Made by a program: the position numbers and the translations under genes. The notes under the pieces are model-generated. The model was not told where the DNA came from, did no database searches, and worked only from the letters and a program-made list of their open reading frames with translations. From Bradyrhizobium sp. 138 (GTDB lineage: Bacteria > Pseudomonadota > Alphaproteobacteria > Rhizobiales > Xanthobacteraceae), in NCBI RefSeq assembly GCF_023074075.1, contig NZ_JADPKT010000073.1, positions 62,001-126,000 on the forward strand: DNA of 64,000 nt, read 5' to 3'. Numbering within the stretch: position 1 is the stretch's first letter; each line of letters begins with the position of its first letter. Shown in pieces: positions 1 through 8,242 of the stretch.

Positions 1-170
1 GTGCCGCCATGGAAGCACCTCAAGGGCCGGCAGCGCAATCATGGCGTTCATCGCAGCCAGCGCCTCGGCGCATTGTTGATAACCCGCGCAAACGCCGTGC
101 GGGTGGTGACAGGGCGTCGGGACGTGTTATCGGGGGGATGACGCAGTTGCGAGACCGGATCGGAAGACCC

Positions 171-758
171 ATGCGCATTACCCTCGTCGGCTCCCGCCAT
201 TTCGGCGTGACCACCCTGAACATGCTCCGGGAGCACAGCGTCTCGATCGTCCGGGTCGTGGTGGCCGATGCCGAGGATCGCCTCGCCGCGACCGCAACGG
301 CGGCCGGCATCGAGGTCGCGGTCCAGGCCAATCCGAAGCTGGTGGTGGCCTCCGAGATTGGCCCCGATACCGATCTGATCATCACGGCGCACAGCCACGC
401 TCGGATCGGCAAGGACGCGCTCGCCGCCGCCCAGCTCGGCGGCATCGGTTATCACCCCTCGCTGCTGCCGCGCCATCGCGGCAAGGCCGCCGTGGAATGG
501 ACCATCAAGGAAGGCGATCCGATCGCCGGCGGCACGATCTACCACCTCGCCGACCGCATGGACGCCGGCGCGATCGCCGCCCAGGACTGGTGCTTCGTCA
601 AGAAGGGCGAGACGGCGCGGGAGCTGTGGGAACGCGCGCTAGCGCCCCTCGGTCTCAAATTGCTGGCCGACGTGATCGACTACGCCAAGGTCCACAAGGC
701 GCTGCCCGCCAAGACTCAGGACGAGCAGTTCGCGACCTCCGCGCCAAGCCTGTCTTAA
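171..758 (+). CDS. Small formyltransferase-family protein
   Basis: This 195-residue protein has the formyltransferase fold of methionyl-tRNA and GAR formyltransferases. The family signature is visible as HPSLLPRHRG near residue 95, and a GGTIYH...DAGAI stretch follows. It lacks the C-terminal tRNA-binding domain of full-length Fmt (about 310 residues), so it is unlikely to be the housekeeping enzyme. The residue that is normally the catalytic Asn two positions before the motif His is Gly here (IGYH instead of INxH). The start at 171 is chosen because the protein then begins MRITLVGS, the usual beta-strand start of the fold; the open frame extends further upstream without homology-like sequence. 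The substrate is unknown. Confidence 0.75.
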   Translation: MRITLVGSRHFGVTTLNMLREHSVSIVRVVVADAEDRLAATATAAGIEVAVQANPKLVVASEIGPDTDLIITAHSHARIGKDALAAAQLGGIGYHPSLLPRHRGKAAVEWTIKEGDPIAGGTIYHLADRMDAGAIAAQDWCFVKKGETARELWERALAPLGLKLLADVIDYAKVHKALPAKTQDEQFATSAPSLS

Positions 759-840
759 AGCCCCTCTCCTGACGTTTACCCTTAATGTGAAGCTGCATTG
801 ATTCTGCTTCCAAAATTGGCGCCGGAAACGCAAATAAACC

Positions 841-863
841 ATTGTTCCCACAGGAACAATTTT
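841..863 (+). terminator. Hairpin with short T-run downstream of the formyltransferase gene
   Basis: ATTGTTCC (841-848) and GGAACAAT (853-860) form a perfect inverted repeat followed by a short run of T. It could be a weak intrinsic terminator of the upstream gene or an operator for the gene starting at 945. Two copies of TTGGCGCC flank it (about 815 and 868). Confidence 0.35.
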
Positions 864-944
864 CGATTTGGCGCCGCAACAAATTTCCGTCACATTTGAT
901 CCAGATAAGCGACAGCATATCAGACAGATTCAAGGACGGAATTT

Positions 945-1295
945 ATGCGTTTTGCTCGCATCGCGGTGTTCTGTGCCGCCTCAGTTTTCACCGGCACCCT
1001 CGCCGCTTCCGCCTTTGCCCAGACCCCTTATGACGGCAACTGGCACGTCACGATCGTAACCAAGAGCGGCTCCTGCGAGCCCACCGCGAGCTCCATGCTG
1101 ACGGTTGCCGACGGCAAGATCACTGCGCCCGGCGCTAACGTTTCCGGCACCATCGGCAGCGGGGGACTTGTGAAAGTTTCGATCAATGGTGCATATGCTA
1201 ACGGTCAACTCAGCGGCAACGCCGGATCGGGGAAGTGGAATGGAGCATCTGCAGGCATACCGTGCAGCGGGCGATGGGAAGCATCGCGCCAATAA
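945..1295 (+). CDS. Small secreted protein of unknown function
   Basis: A 116-residue protein with a clear Sec signal peptide (hydrophobic residues 8-24, cleavage after ASAFA). The mature part is about 90 residues, rich in Gly, Ser and Thr, with alternating polar and hydrophobic residues that suggest a beta fold. It contains two Cys, near residues 42 and 108 (KSGSCEP and IPCSGRW), that could form a disulfide in the periplasm. I do not recognise a named family. Its 3' end overlaps the next gene, which also encodes an exported GxW-type beta-rich protein, so the two may be functionally linked. Confidence 0.6.
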   Translation: MRFARIAVFCAASVFTGTLAASAFAQTPYDGNWHVTIVTKSGSCEPTASSMLTVADGKITAPGANVSGTIGSGGLVKVSINGAYANGQLSGNAGSGKWNGASAGIPCSGRWEASRQ

Positions 1296-1785
1296 ACCAA
1301 TTGAGGCTCGCGCCCGGAACCGGCGGCTGCTGTTTGCGGCCGCCGTTTTGTTTGTGGCGGCGTTCGCGAACACTGAAAGTAACGCGCAGGCCGGCCCGTT
1401 CGCCCCGCTGGCGGGCAGCTGGAGCGGCGCTGGCACCGTGATCCTGGACGACGGCTCGACCGAACGGATCCGCTGCCGGGCCAAATACGCCCCGATCGGC
1501 CCGACCCTGGAGATGTCGCTGACCTGTGCCAGCGACGCCTACAAGTTCATCCTCGGCGCCAACGTGAAGTCTGAAGGCGGCGCCATCGCCGGCAGTTGGT
1601 CCGAGACCAGCCGCAATATCTCTGGCTCGCTCCAGGGCCGCGGCGCCGGCGGCAATTACGAGCTGGTTGCCTCCACCGCCGGCTTCAATGCCAACATCTC
1701 GCTGAAGACGAGCGGCAACAAGCAGAGCGTGTCGATACGCGCGGATAGCCAGTTCCGCGGCGCCAACGTCTCGCTTTCGAAATAA
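1240..1785 (+). CDS. Secreted protein of unknown function, overlapping the upstream gene
   Basis: About 181 residues. A basic stretch (RARNRR) is followed by a hydrophobic segment and an AQA cleavage-like site near residue 52, so it is probably exported. The mature region begins PLAGSWSGAGTV and repeats GSW, GSL and ISL patterns typical of a lipocalin-like or beta-barrel fold. No named family is recognised. The ATG at 1240 gives an unusually long n-region, and the first 56 bases lie inside the previous coding region. Another in-frame ATG lies at 1186, and a non-ATG start nearer the signal peptide is possible. The body of the gene is well supported by its codon pattern; the start is uncertain. 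Confidence 0.6.
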   Translation: MEHLQAYRAAGDGKHRANKPIEARARNRRLLFAAAVLFVAAFANTESNAQAGPFAPLAGSWSGAGTVILDDGSTERIRCRAKYAPIGPTLEMSLTCASDAYKFILGANVKSEGGAIAGSWSETSRNISGSLQGRGAGGNYELVASTAGFNANISLKTSGNKQSVSIRADSQFRGANVSLSK

Positions 1786-1806
1786 GACGTCAGCACGCAG
1801 CACGAC

Positions 1807-1840
1807 AATCGACCCAGCGACCGCGCCGGGTCGATTTTTT
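1807..1840 (+). terminator. Intrinsic terminator
   Basis: AATCGACCC (1807-1815) pairs with GGGTCGATT (1828-1836), and the right arm runs into a T-tract ending at 1840. It ends the 945-1785 pair and lies before the convergent RidA-like gene. Confidence 0.8.
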
Positions 1841-2238
1841 CATGCGCCCGGCACGAACGCCGTGACCTCGATCTCGACCTTGGCCCGTTCGTCGACGAGG
1901 CCGCCGATGTAGAGCAGCGTCGAAGGCGGGAAATTGCGTCCGAGCGTATCCTTCCAGGCGGCACCGATGCCGGCGCCTGCCCCCTCATACTCGCTGCGGC
2001 TGGTCAGGTACCAGGTCAGGCGGACGATGTGCTCGGGGCCGGCGCCGGCCTCGCCCAGGAGCTTGATGATCCGCTTCAAGGCGGTCGCAACCTGCGCGGC
2101 CAAGTCGGGTGCGTAATTGCCGACTTCGTCGCCGCCGGTCTGGCCGGCCAGAACCACCCAGCGTCCCGGTCCCTCGACCACGACGCCATGGGAAAAGCCG
2201 CGCGGTTTTTTCCATTCGGCCGGCTGCAAGATGTGCAT
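1840..2238 (-). CDS. RidA (YjgF/UK114)-family protein
   Basis: A 132-residue protein of the Rid superfamily. Canonical RidA hydrolyses reactive enamine and imine intermediates from PLP enzymes; other subfamilies have varied or unknown roles. Visible features are the central strand GRWVVLAGQTG and the C-terminal block PPSTLLYIGGLVDERAKVEIEVTAFVPG. The usual catalytic Arg of canonical RidA (RxxV near residue 105) is replaced by the sequence STLLYIGG, so it probably belongs to a Rid3-7-like subgroup and need not have deaminase activity. It is convergent with the upstream secreted-protein pair. Confidence 0.8.
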   Translation of the reverse strand: MHILQPAEWKKPRGFSHGVVVEGPGRWVVLAGQTGGDEVGNYAPDLAAQVATALKRIIKLLGEAGAGPEHIVRLTWYLTSRSEYEGAGAGIGAAWKDTLGRNFPPSTLLYIGGLVDERAKVEIEVTAFVPGA

Positions 2239-2386
2239 GAGCGGAGCCCTCCCGATTTTCTCGTTGTTCGATGATGCCTAGCACGACACGCTGCATCGCT
2301 GCATCCACAGATTGACCGTTGCAAACGGCGGCGATGTCGCCGATACCGGCCGTCCTTTCAGGCTTCGATCCTCCGGCATTTGCCCA

Positions 2387-3262
2387 ATGACCACGACACC
2401 GTCCAAAACGATGGCTGCCTTGTGGATGGCCGGCTGGCTGTCGCTGATGCTGGTCATGGCGATTGCCGGGCGCGAGACCACGCGCGAGCTGAACGTTTTC
2501 CAAATTATGGAAGTCCGCTCGGTGATCGGCTTCGTATTGCTCTCGCCGATGATCTACCGCGCCGGCGGCTTCAAGATGCTCCGGACATCGCGCCTGCCGC
2601 AGCACATCGGGCGCAACCTGGTGCACTATGTCGCCCAGCTCGGCTGGTTCTTCGCGCTGACGCTGATCCCGATCGGCCAAGTGGTCGCGATCGAGTTCAC
2701 CATGCCGATCTGGACCGCGATCCTCGCGGCGAGCTTTCTCTCCGAGCGTATGACGCCGTGGAAGATCGCGGCCATCGTACTCGGCCTCGTCGGCGTGGTC
2801 GTCATCGTCCGTCCCGCCACCGGCGAGATCAATCCGGGCCAGCTCATCGCGCTCGGCGCCGCCATGGGATTTGGCGTATCGATGGCGCTGGTCAAATCGC
2901 TGACCCGCACCGAAAGTGCGCTGTCGATCCTGTTCTGGATGCTGGTGGTGCAATCGGTCGCAGGCTTCGTTCCAACGCTGTTCGTCTGGAGCTGGCCGTC
3001 GGCCTATGTCTGGGCCTGGGTCGGCGTGATCGCCGTCTGCGGCACGTTTTCGCATTACTGCCTCGCCAGCGCGATGCGTTATGCCGACGCGACGATCGTG
3101 GTTCCCATGGACTTCCTGCGGGTTCCACTGACTGCGACGGCCGGCTGGCTGCTCTATTCCGAGCGGCTCGACGGCTGGACCGTGCTCGGCGCGGCGTTGA
3201 TCCTGTGCGGCAACCTCCTGAATTTGAAGCCGGCGCCGGCGGTTCCTGCCCGCGCGCAGTGA
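2387..3262 (+). CDS. EamA/DMT-family transporter
   Basis: A 291-residue inner-membrane protein with about ten hydrophobic segments arranged as two EamA repeats (roughly residues 10-140 and 150-285). This is the pattern of drug/metabolite transporters that move amino acids, metabolites or toxic compounds. The repeat signatures PIWTAILAA-FLSERMT and PLTATAGWLLYSERLDGW are present, each with the conserved Glu-Arg after the fourth helix. The ATG at 2387 is chosen because the sequence before it in frame is polar and not membrane-like. The substrate cannot be told from sequence. Confidence 0.85.
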   Translation: MTTTPSKTMAALWMAGWLSLMLVMAIAGRETTRELNVFQIMEVRSVIGFVLLSPMIYRAGGFKMLRTSRLPQHIGRNLVHYVAQLGWFFALTLIPIGQVVAIEFTMPIWTAILAASFLSERMTPWKIAAIVLGLVGVVVIVRPATGEINPGQLIALGAAMGFGVSMALVKSLTRTESALSILFWMLVVQSVAGFVPTLFVWSWPSAYVWAWVGVIAVCGTFSHYCLASAMRYADATIVVPMDFLRVPLTATAGWLLYSERLDGWTVLGAALILCGNLLNLKPAPAVPARAQ

Positions 3263-3466
3263 ACCTCACGCCGCCTCGCGCGACAAAACAAAGTGGCCGT
3301 GTGATTTGGATCACGTTGGAGCAACACTCCATCGTGCACATTCGGCCACACAGCAGCGGGTTGAGCGAGACGGACTGCCGTTTTGGTGGCGCGAAGTCGG
3401 GCATTTCGTGTAGGTTCGTTGCCAATTTGTTGCTGCCTGCAATTCGATTCTGTTGGGGATCTTCAG

Positions 3467-4897
3467 ATGCGCTATCTCACCCTCCTCGCTTCGCTGATGT
3501 GCATGGCCCTGTCGGTCGGTGCCGCGAAGGCCGACCGCCGCGTCGCCTTCGTTGTCGGCAACGGCAACTACAAGAACGTCGCGCAATTGCCGAACCCGCC
3601 GATCGACGCCAAGGCGATGGCGTCGACGCTGCGCAATGTCGGCTTCGAGGTGATCGAAGGCTCCAATCTCAGCCGCGACCAGATGACGGAGAAGCTGCTC
3701 GACTTCGGCCGCAAGGCGCAGGGCTCCGACATCGCGCTGTTCTATTATGCCGGCCACGGCATCGCCGTCAGCGGCACCAATTACCTGCTGCCCGTCGACG
3801 CCGACATCAAGTCGGAGATGGACGTCAAGCTGGGGGCCGCCATCAACATCGACCTGACGCTCGAGCAGACCATGGGCGATGCCAAGGTCAAGCTCGTCTT
3901 CCTCGATGCCTGCCGCGACAATCCGTTCGCCGCCAAGATCAAGTCGAACGCCGCGACGCGCAGCGTCAACGTGCAGAGTGGTCTCGCCGAGATGAAGTCT
4001 GGTGAAGGCACCCTCATCGCGTTCGCCACCGGCCCCGGCCAGACCGCGCTCGATGGTCAGGAGGGCAACAACAGCCCGTTCACCCGCGCCCTGATCGACA
4101 ACATCACCAAGCCCGGCATCGAGATCCAGCAGGCCATGACGTCGGTACGCGCCCAGGTCAATGAAGAGACCCGCAAGGGTCAGCTGCCCTGGGGCCACAC
4201 CAACCTGACCGGCTCCGTCTACCTCAACCAGGCCCCGACGACGCAGGTCGCCAATGCAGCGCCGACCGCTTCCGGCATGGTGCCGGCTGCGAGCGGCGGC
4301 TCGGACGGTGTCGAGCTCGAATACTGGCGCTCGGTGAAGGAGTCCAACAAGCCGGAAGAGCTCAACGCCTATCTCTCCGCCTATCCGAACGGTCAGTTCA
4401 AGGCGCTGGCGCTGGCACGCCTCGCGGCGATCAAGAGCGGCCCCTCGACCGCGACCCGCGCTCTCAACGCCGGCGTCGATCCCGCAACCTTCACCGATGA
4501 GGCTACTCAGGTCACCGAGGATCAGATCGGCCTCGACAAGAGCAAGCGCCGCGACGTGCAGCGTCGGCTCACGGCGCTCGGCTTCGACACCCAGCAGACC
4601 GGCGCATTCAACGACGAGACGCGATCGGTGCTCAAGCGCTGGCAGACGGCGCGCGGTTATCCCTCGTCAGGCTACCTCAACAAGAACCAGCACAAGGCCC
4701 TGCTCTCGGAGATCGTGGCTGCCCCGGCGACCGCGAGCGACAACAGCCAGAAGGCGGCCCGACGCGCCGCCAGCACCCCGGCTCAGAGCAGCGCGCCGGC
4801 ACCGGCTCCCCATCGCAGCAATTCCGGCGATGCTGCCGGCGCGGCCTTCGTCGGCGGTGTCGTCGGCGGCATGATGGGCGGCATGTTCCGTCGCTGA
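3467..4897 (+). CDS. Exported caspase-like (peptidase C14) protein with C-terminal peptidoglycan-binding-like domain
   Basis: A 476-residue protein with a Sec signal peptide (residues 1-22, cleaved near GAAKA). Residues about 24-240 form a caspase/metacaspase fold: the first strand RRVAFVVGNGNY, the catalytic His in FYYAGHGI and the catalytic Cys in FLDACRDNPF are all intact. After a linker comes a segment EYWRSVKESNKPEELNAYL of the type common in bacterial caspase-like proteins. Then comes a peptidoglycan-binding-like helix bundle (VQRRLTALGF...LKRWQ, about residues 360-420), a basic/Ala-Pro linker and a Gly-rich tail (GGVVGGMMGGMFRR) resembling a glycine-zipper. It probably acts in the periplasm or at the cell envelope; the substrate is unknown. 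Confidence 0.85.
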   Translation: MRYLTLLASLMCMALSVGAAKADRRVAFVVGNGNYKNVAQLPNPPIDAKAMASTLRNVGFEVIEGSNLSRDQMTEKLLDFGRKAQGSDIALFYYAGHGIAVSGTNYLLPVDADIKSEMDVKLGAAINIDLTLEQTMGDAKVKLVFLDACRDNPFAAKIKSNAATRSVNVQSGLAEMKSGEGTLIAFATGPGQTALDGQEGNNSPFTRALIDNITKPGIEIQQAMTSVRAQVNEETRKGQLPWGHTNLTGSVYLNQAPTTQVANAAPTASGMVPAASGGSDGVELEYWRSVKESNKPEELNAYLSAYPNGQFKALALARLAAIKSGPSTATRALNAGVDPATFTDEATQVTEDQIGLDKSKRRDVQRRLTALGFDTQQTGAFNDETRSVLKRWQTARGYPSSGYLNKNQHKALLSEIVAAPATASDNSQKAARRAASTPAQSSAPAPAPHRSNSGDAAGAAFVGGVVGGMMGGMFRR

Positions 4898-4921
4898 GAC
4901 GATGCCAGATTGAAGACAAAA

Positions 4922-4949
4922 AGCCCGGCTCACGCCGGGCTCTTTTTTT
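4922..4949 (+). terminator. Intrinsic terminator of the caspase-like gene
   Basis: AGCCCGGC and GCCGGGCT form a GC-rich hairpin followed by seven T residues, 25 bases after the stop codon at 4897. Confidence 0.9.
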
Positions 4950-4974
4950 GGAAGATGCTGCTTACCGCGTACTC

Positions 4975-5091
4975 CGTCATTGCGAGCGCAGCGAAGCAAT
5001 CCAGAATCCCTCCGCGGTGAGACTCTGGATTGCTTCGTCGAATCCGCGCAAAATTGCTACGCAATTTTATCGCGAGCTCCTCGCAATGACG
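4975..5091. repeat. Dispersed palindromic repeat, copy A
   Basis: The element is bounded by a perfect 12-base inverted repeat (CGTCATTGCGAG at 4975 and its complement ending at 5091). Its first 33 bases (4975-5007) are identical, in reverse complement, to 34302-34334. The internal sequence can fold into two stems (GGATTGCTTCG and AAAATTGC pairs). It lies between the caspase terminator and the convergent brnA-like gene. Confidence 0.8.
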
Positions 5092-5160
5092 CGGGTAGAG
5101 ATGGGCCTTATACGACCATCTCAGAATCCAACCAGACGCCCCGCCCCATCAGGCCAGGAC

Positions 5161-5403
5161 CTACTTCCCCGCGGCCTTTCGCAGCGCCTCGTTGATGCGG
5201 TCCTGCCAGCCGGGGCCGCCCTCCTGGAAGAACGCCAGCACGTCCTGGTCGATGCGCAGCGTGACCTGCTCCTTGATGCCGGGAACGGCGTTTTGCTTGG
5301 GCGGCGCCGCGGCGACCTTGGCCGTCACCTTCTTGAACGCTGCCTCCGCTTCGGTCCTGGCATCGCCCAGCGTGCGCGGCCGTCTCGGTGGTTGGTCCGC
5401 CAT
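5161..5403 (-). CDS. BrnA-like antitoxin-family protein, no BrnT partner
   Basis: An 80-residue protein whose C-terminal half (VTLRIDQDVLAFFQEGGPGWQDRINEALRK) matches the ribbon-helix-helix BrnA antitoxin pattern, with a Pro/Lys-rich N-terminal half. BrnA normally neutralises the BrnT ribonuclease, whose small gene lies immediately upstream in the same operon. Here the upstream gene, three bases away on the same strand, is cysK, and no BrnT-like frame is visible nearby. It may be an orphan antitoxin or a DNA-binding regulator co-transcribed with cysK. Confidence 0.7.
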   Translation of the reverse strand: MADQPPRRPRTLGDARTEAEAAFKKVTAKVAAAPPKQNAVPGIKEQVTLRIDQDVLAFFQEGGPGWQDRINEALRKAAGK

Positions 5404-5406
5404 GTC

Positions 5407-6384
5407 CTAGATTCCCTCAAACAGAGCCGTCGAAAGATACCGCTCGGAGAAGGACGGCACGATAGCCAGGATGGTTTTTCCCGCGGTCTCCGGCCGCTTG
5501 CCGATCTCAAGCGCTGCCGCGATCGCCGCACCCGAGGAGATGCCGCCCGGAATGCCCTCATGCCGCGCCAGCGCGCGCGCGGTCTCGATCGCGGTCGTCG
5601 AGTTGATCTTCACGATCTCATCGATGACGGCGCGGTCGAGGATGTCAGGGACGAAGCCGGCGCCGATGCCCTGAATCTTGTGCGGCGTATGCTGTCCGCC
5701 TGACAGCACCGGGCTCTCCTCCGGCTCGACCGCGACGACGCGAAGTGAGGCCTTGCGCGGCTTGAGCACCTGGCCGACGCCGGTGATGGTGCCGCCGGTA
5801 CCAACGCCGGCCACGAAGAAATCGATATTGCCGCCGGTGTCGTTCCAGATCTCCTCCGCGGTGGTGCGGCGGTGCACCTCGGGATTGGCGAGGTTCTTGA
5901 ACTGCTGCGGCATCACCGAGTTCGGCGTCGTCTTCAACAGCTCCTCGGCGGCAGCGATCGCACCCTTCATGCCCTGCGCCGCCGGCGTCAGCACCAGTTC
6001 GGCACCGAGAAAAGCCAGCATCTTGCGCCGCTCGATCGACATCGATTCCGGCATCACCAGCTTGAGGCGGTAGCCGCGCGAAGCCGCCACGAAGGCGAGC
6101 GCTATGCCGGTATTGCCGGAGGTCGGCTCGATCAGCACGGTGTCGGGCTTGACGATGCCCGCCTTCTCCATCGCGATGATCATGGCCGCGCCGATGCGGT
6201 CCTTCACGCTTGCGGCCGGATTGAAATATTCAAGTTTTGCCAAAATGGTCGCATTCACGTCGTGCATGCCGGGCAGCCGGCGCAAGCGCACGATGGGCGT
6301 ATCGCCGAAGGCCTCGACGATCGAGTCATAGATCCGGCCGCGGCCGGGTTGGTGCGCTGCACCCGTGGTGGACGATGCGTCCAT
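5407..6384 (-). CDS. cysK: Cysteine synthase A (O-acetylserine sulfhydrylase)
   Basis: A 325-residue PLP enzyme that makes cysteine from O-acetylserine and sulfide in the cytoplasm. The PLP-binding lysine lies in NPAASVKDR near residue 60, the substrate loop PTSGNTG near 92, and the phosphate-binding loop GVGTGGTITG near 195. Length and motifs match CysK rather than cystathionine beta-synthase, which carries extra CBS domains. The brnA-like gene follows after three bases. The sequence is complete and shows no oddity. Confidence 0.93.
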   Translation of the reverse strand: MDASSTTGAAHQPGRGRIYDSIVEAFGDTPIVRLRRLPGMHDVNATILAKLEYFNPAASVKDRIGAAMIIAMEKAGIVKPDTVLIEPTSGNTGIALAFVAASRGYRLKLVMPESMSIERRKMLAFLGAELVLTPAAQGMKGAIAAAEELLKTTPNSVMPQQFKNLANPEVHRRTTAEEIWNDTGGNIDFFVAGVGTGGTITGVGQVLKPRKASLRVVAVEPEESPVLSGGQHTPHKIQGIGAGFVPDILDRAVIDEIVKINSTTAIETARALARHEGIPGGISSGAAIAAALEIGKRPETAGKTILAIVPSFSERYLSTALFEGI

Positions 6385-6712
6385 GATGAACTCCCTGTGG
6401 CGACAATGCTTCTGTCGACCGTTGCGCAGTTACCGACAGCTTGCGGCGACGCGCAAGCGGCAATCCCGTCGGCCCGGAATGCGCCGCATGACAAAATTGC
6501 GTGGGCAGGCCGGCTGTCTGGCCATCTGCGGCAGGCCAAGGCCCGCCGCCCGACCGATTTCGTTGTCAATCCGTTCACGATTGCCGTGCTGAACTGCCGC
6601 GCCGGCGTGCAGCCTTCCGATCATCGCTCGTGCCCCAGCCAGATGCCGTCCCGGCAGGCGACGTCTGTTGCGAGCCGCCGGTCAGGGGCGGCGGGAGCGC
6701 AGAGAAGGCCTG
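6385..6712. other. Divergent intergenic region, cysK / acyltransferase
   Basis: 328 bases between divergent genes that must hold both promoters. I see no convincing terminator, repeat, riboswitch or small gene. Confidence 0.5.
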
Positions 6713-7819
6713 ATGCATAGACGGCTCGCATTCATCGATACCTTGCGCGGCATCGCCGTCCTGGCGGTGGTGGTCCAGCATGCGCTCGAGGTGATCGTGC
6801 GGGAACACCCGACCGGCGCCTATCATGCGTTTCTTCACGACGCGATCGGCTACTACATGAATTTCGGCCGGTTCGGTGTCGTGCTGTTCTTCTTCGTCAG
6901 CGGCTTCGTCATTCCCTTCAGTTTTCCGGCCAGCGCATCCCCCGTGAACGACTTCGCGATCAGTCGCTTCTTCCGCCTCTACCCGGCCTACTGGACCTCG
7001 ATCGCGATCGGGCTGGTCACGATGCAGGCGGTCACGTCCCGGACTTACCCCTTGTCGCAGATCGCTGCGAACCTCACGATGCTCCAGTCCTTCATGGAGG
7101 TCCCTCACCTCTGGGACTTCTACTGGACGCTGGCAATCGAGCTGCTGTTCTATCTTGTCTGCATCGTTCTCTTCGCGGCAGGACTGGTGCACCGGCGCCT
7201 CACGGCCGTCGCGATCGTCGTTGCAACCGCTCTCGTCGGGACGGCGGTGGCGGTCCTGGTTGAGGACAGGGCTGCGTGGGTGGTGATGGAGACCGGCCTG
7301 AACCTGTCGGCGATGTTCCTCGGCAAGATCATTCGCGACACCGTCATCGGCGGCAAGCTGCGATGGCGGCATGTGGCCCTCTGCATGACGCTCTACGTGC
7401 TGTTCGCCGTCACGCTGTCCGGCAAACGCTATGGCGGGATCTACCAGGACGATTTCTTCTACAGCTATTCGATCGGGGCAGCCTATGTCTGCGCGGCCCT
7501 CGTCTTCATCGTGTTTGCCGCATTCGGTGAACGGATGGCCTGGCGCCCGATCGCGTTCGTCGGCGTCATCAGTTACTCGGTCTACCTGATGTCGCCGTTC
7601 GCAATGGACTGGATTCACCACTACTCCTGGCCGGGCGACGGACCGCTGGCATGGTTCGTCTTCGTCGCCGAGGTCGTGACGTCGTCGATCCTTGTCAGCT
7701 GGATGACATATTCCCTCGTCGAGGTCCCCTCGATCTCGTTTGGGCGCAGGCTCCGTTCAGACCGCGACACGCCGGTCGCTATCGAGCCGGCTCTCAGCCG
7801 GCAGGGTGCGGCGCAGTAA
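6713..7819 (+). CDS. Membrane acyltransferase, family 3
   Basis: A 368-residue integral membrane protein of the OafA/NodX acyltransferase-3 family, which O-acylates cell-surface polysaccharides and other exported substrates. The N-terminal signature IDTLRGIAVLAVVVQHA contains the catalytic-type His at the end of helix 1. The pattern FGRFGVVLFFFVSGFVIP and then SRFFRLYPAYW, with its Arg, follow as in the family. About ten transmembrane segments are visible. The ATG at 6713 is the first that precedes the signature. No sugar-biosynthesis genes flank it, so its acceptor is unknown. Confidence 0.88.
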   Translation: MHRRLAFIDTLRGIAVLAVVVQHALEVIVREHPTGAYHAFLHDAIGYYMNFGRFGVVLFFFVSGFVIPFSFPASASPVNDFAISRFFRLYPAYWTSIAIGLVTMQAVTSRTYPLSQIAANLTMLQSFMEVPHLWDFYWTLAIELLFYLVCIVLFAAGLVHRRLTAVAIVVATALVGTAVAVLVEDRAAWVVMETGLNLSAMFLGKIIRDTVIGGKLRWRHVALCMTLYVLFAVTLSGKRYGGIYQDDFFYSYSIGAAYVCAALVFIVFAAFGERMAWRPIAFVGVISYSVYLMSPFAMDWIHHYSWPGDGPLAWFVFVAEVVTSSILVSWMTYSLVEVPSISFGRRLRSDRDTPVAIEPALSRQGAAQ

Positions 7820-8022
7820 TCGAACGTCACGACGCGCGAAGCAGTGCGGCGACCTATCGCAATGCACACGGATTGTTTGCGCTGCGATAGTTGCGACCGC
7901 CAAATCGGCAGGACACATCGAGGTGAGGCTAATTTTACAAGAACCGACGCATTTGTGTTGCGACCTCGTCAACTCCTTCTGCTTATGTTAGACTTACGTC
8001 TTAAAGCAGGGAGGTCACCACG

Positions 8023-8241
8023 ATGTCAGCAGTTGCTGAAGTGTTGCCGACCGTCGCGCCGAACCGCGATCCGCGTTGCAGCGAGTTGCCTACCTGTCCC
8101 GTCTGCGCCGACTCCATGGTCGCCGCCGAAGCATCCGCCTACGTCTCTGACCACATGATCAGCTATCTCTGGACCTGCGACAATTGCGGCTATGGCTTCG
8201 TCACCAAGCACGCCGTGAAGCAACGCTTCCTGTGCAACTGA
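8023..8241 (+). CDS. Small zinc-ribbon-like protein of unknown function
   Basis: A 72-residue protein with two CxxC pairs, CPVC near residue 31 and CDNC near 52, spaced as in a zinc ribbon. A strong Shine-Dalgarno (GGGAGG) precedes the ATG. It ends one base before the stop codon of the convergent tgt gene. It may bind nucleic acid or protein, but no named family is recognised. Confidence 0.7.
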   Translation: MSAVAEVLPTVAPNRDPRCSELPTCPVCADSMVAAEASAYVSDHMISYLWTCDNCGYGFVTKHAVKQRFLCN

Positions 8242-8242
8242 T

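Noticed and set aside
2380..4005. Long frame spanning the EamA transporter and caspase-like genes
   Set aside because: It overlaps both genes in another frame and has no coherent fold or start context.
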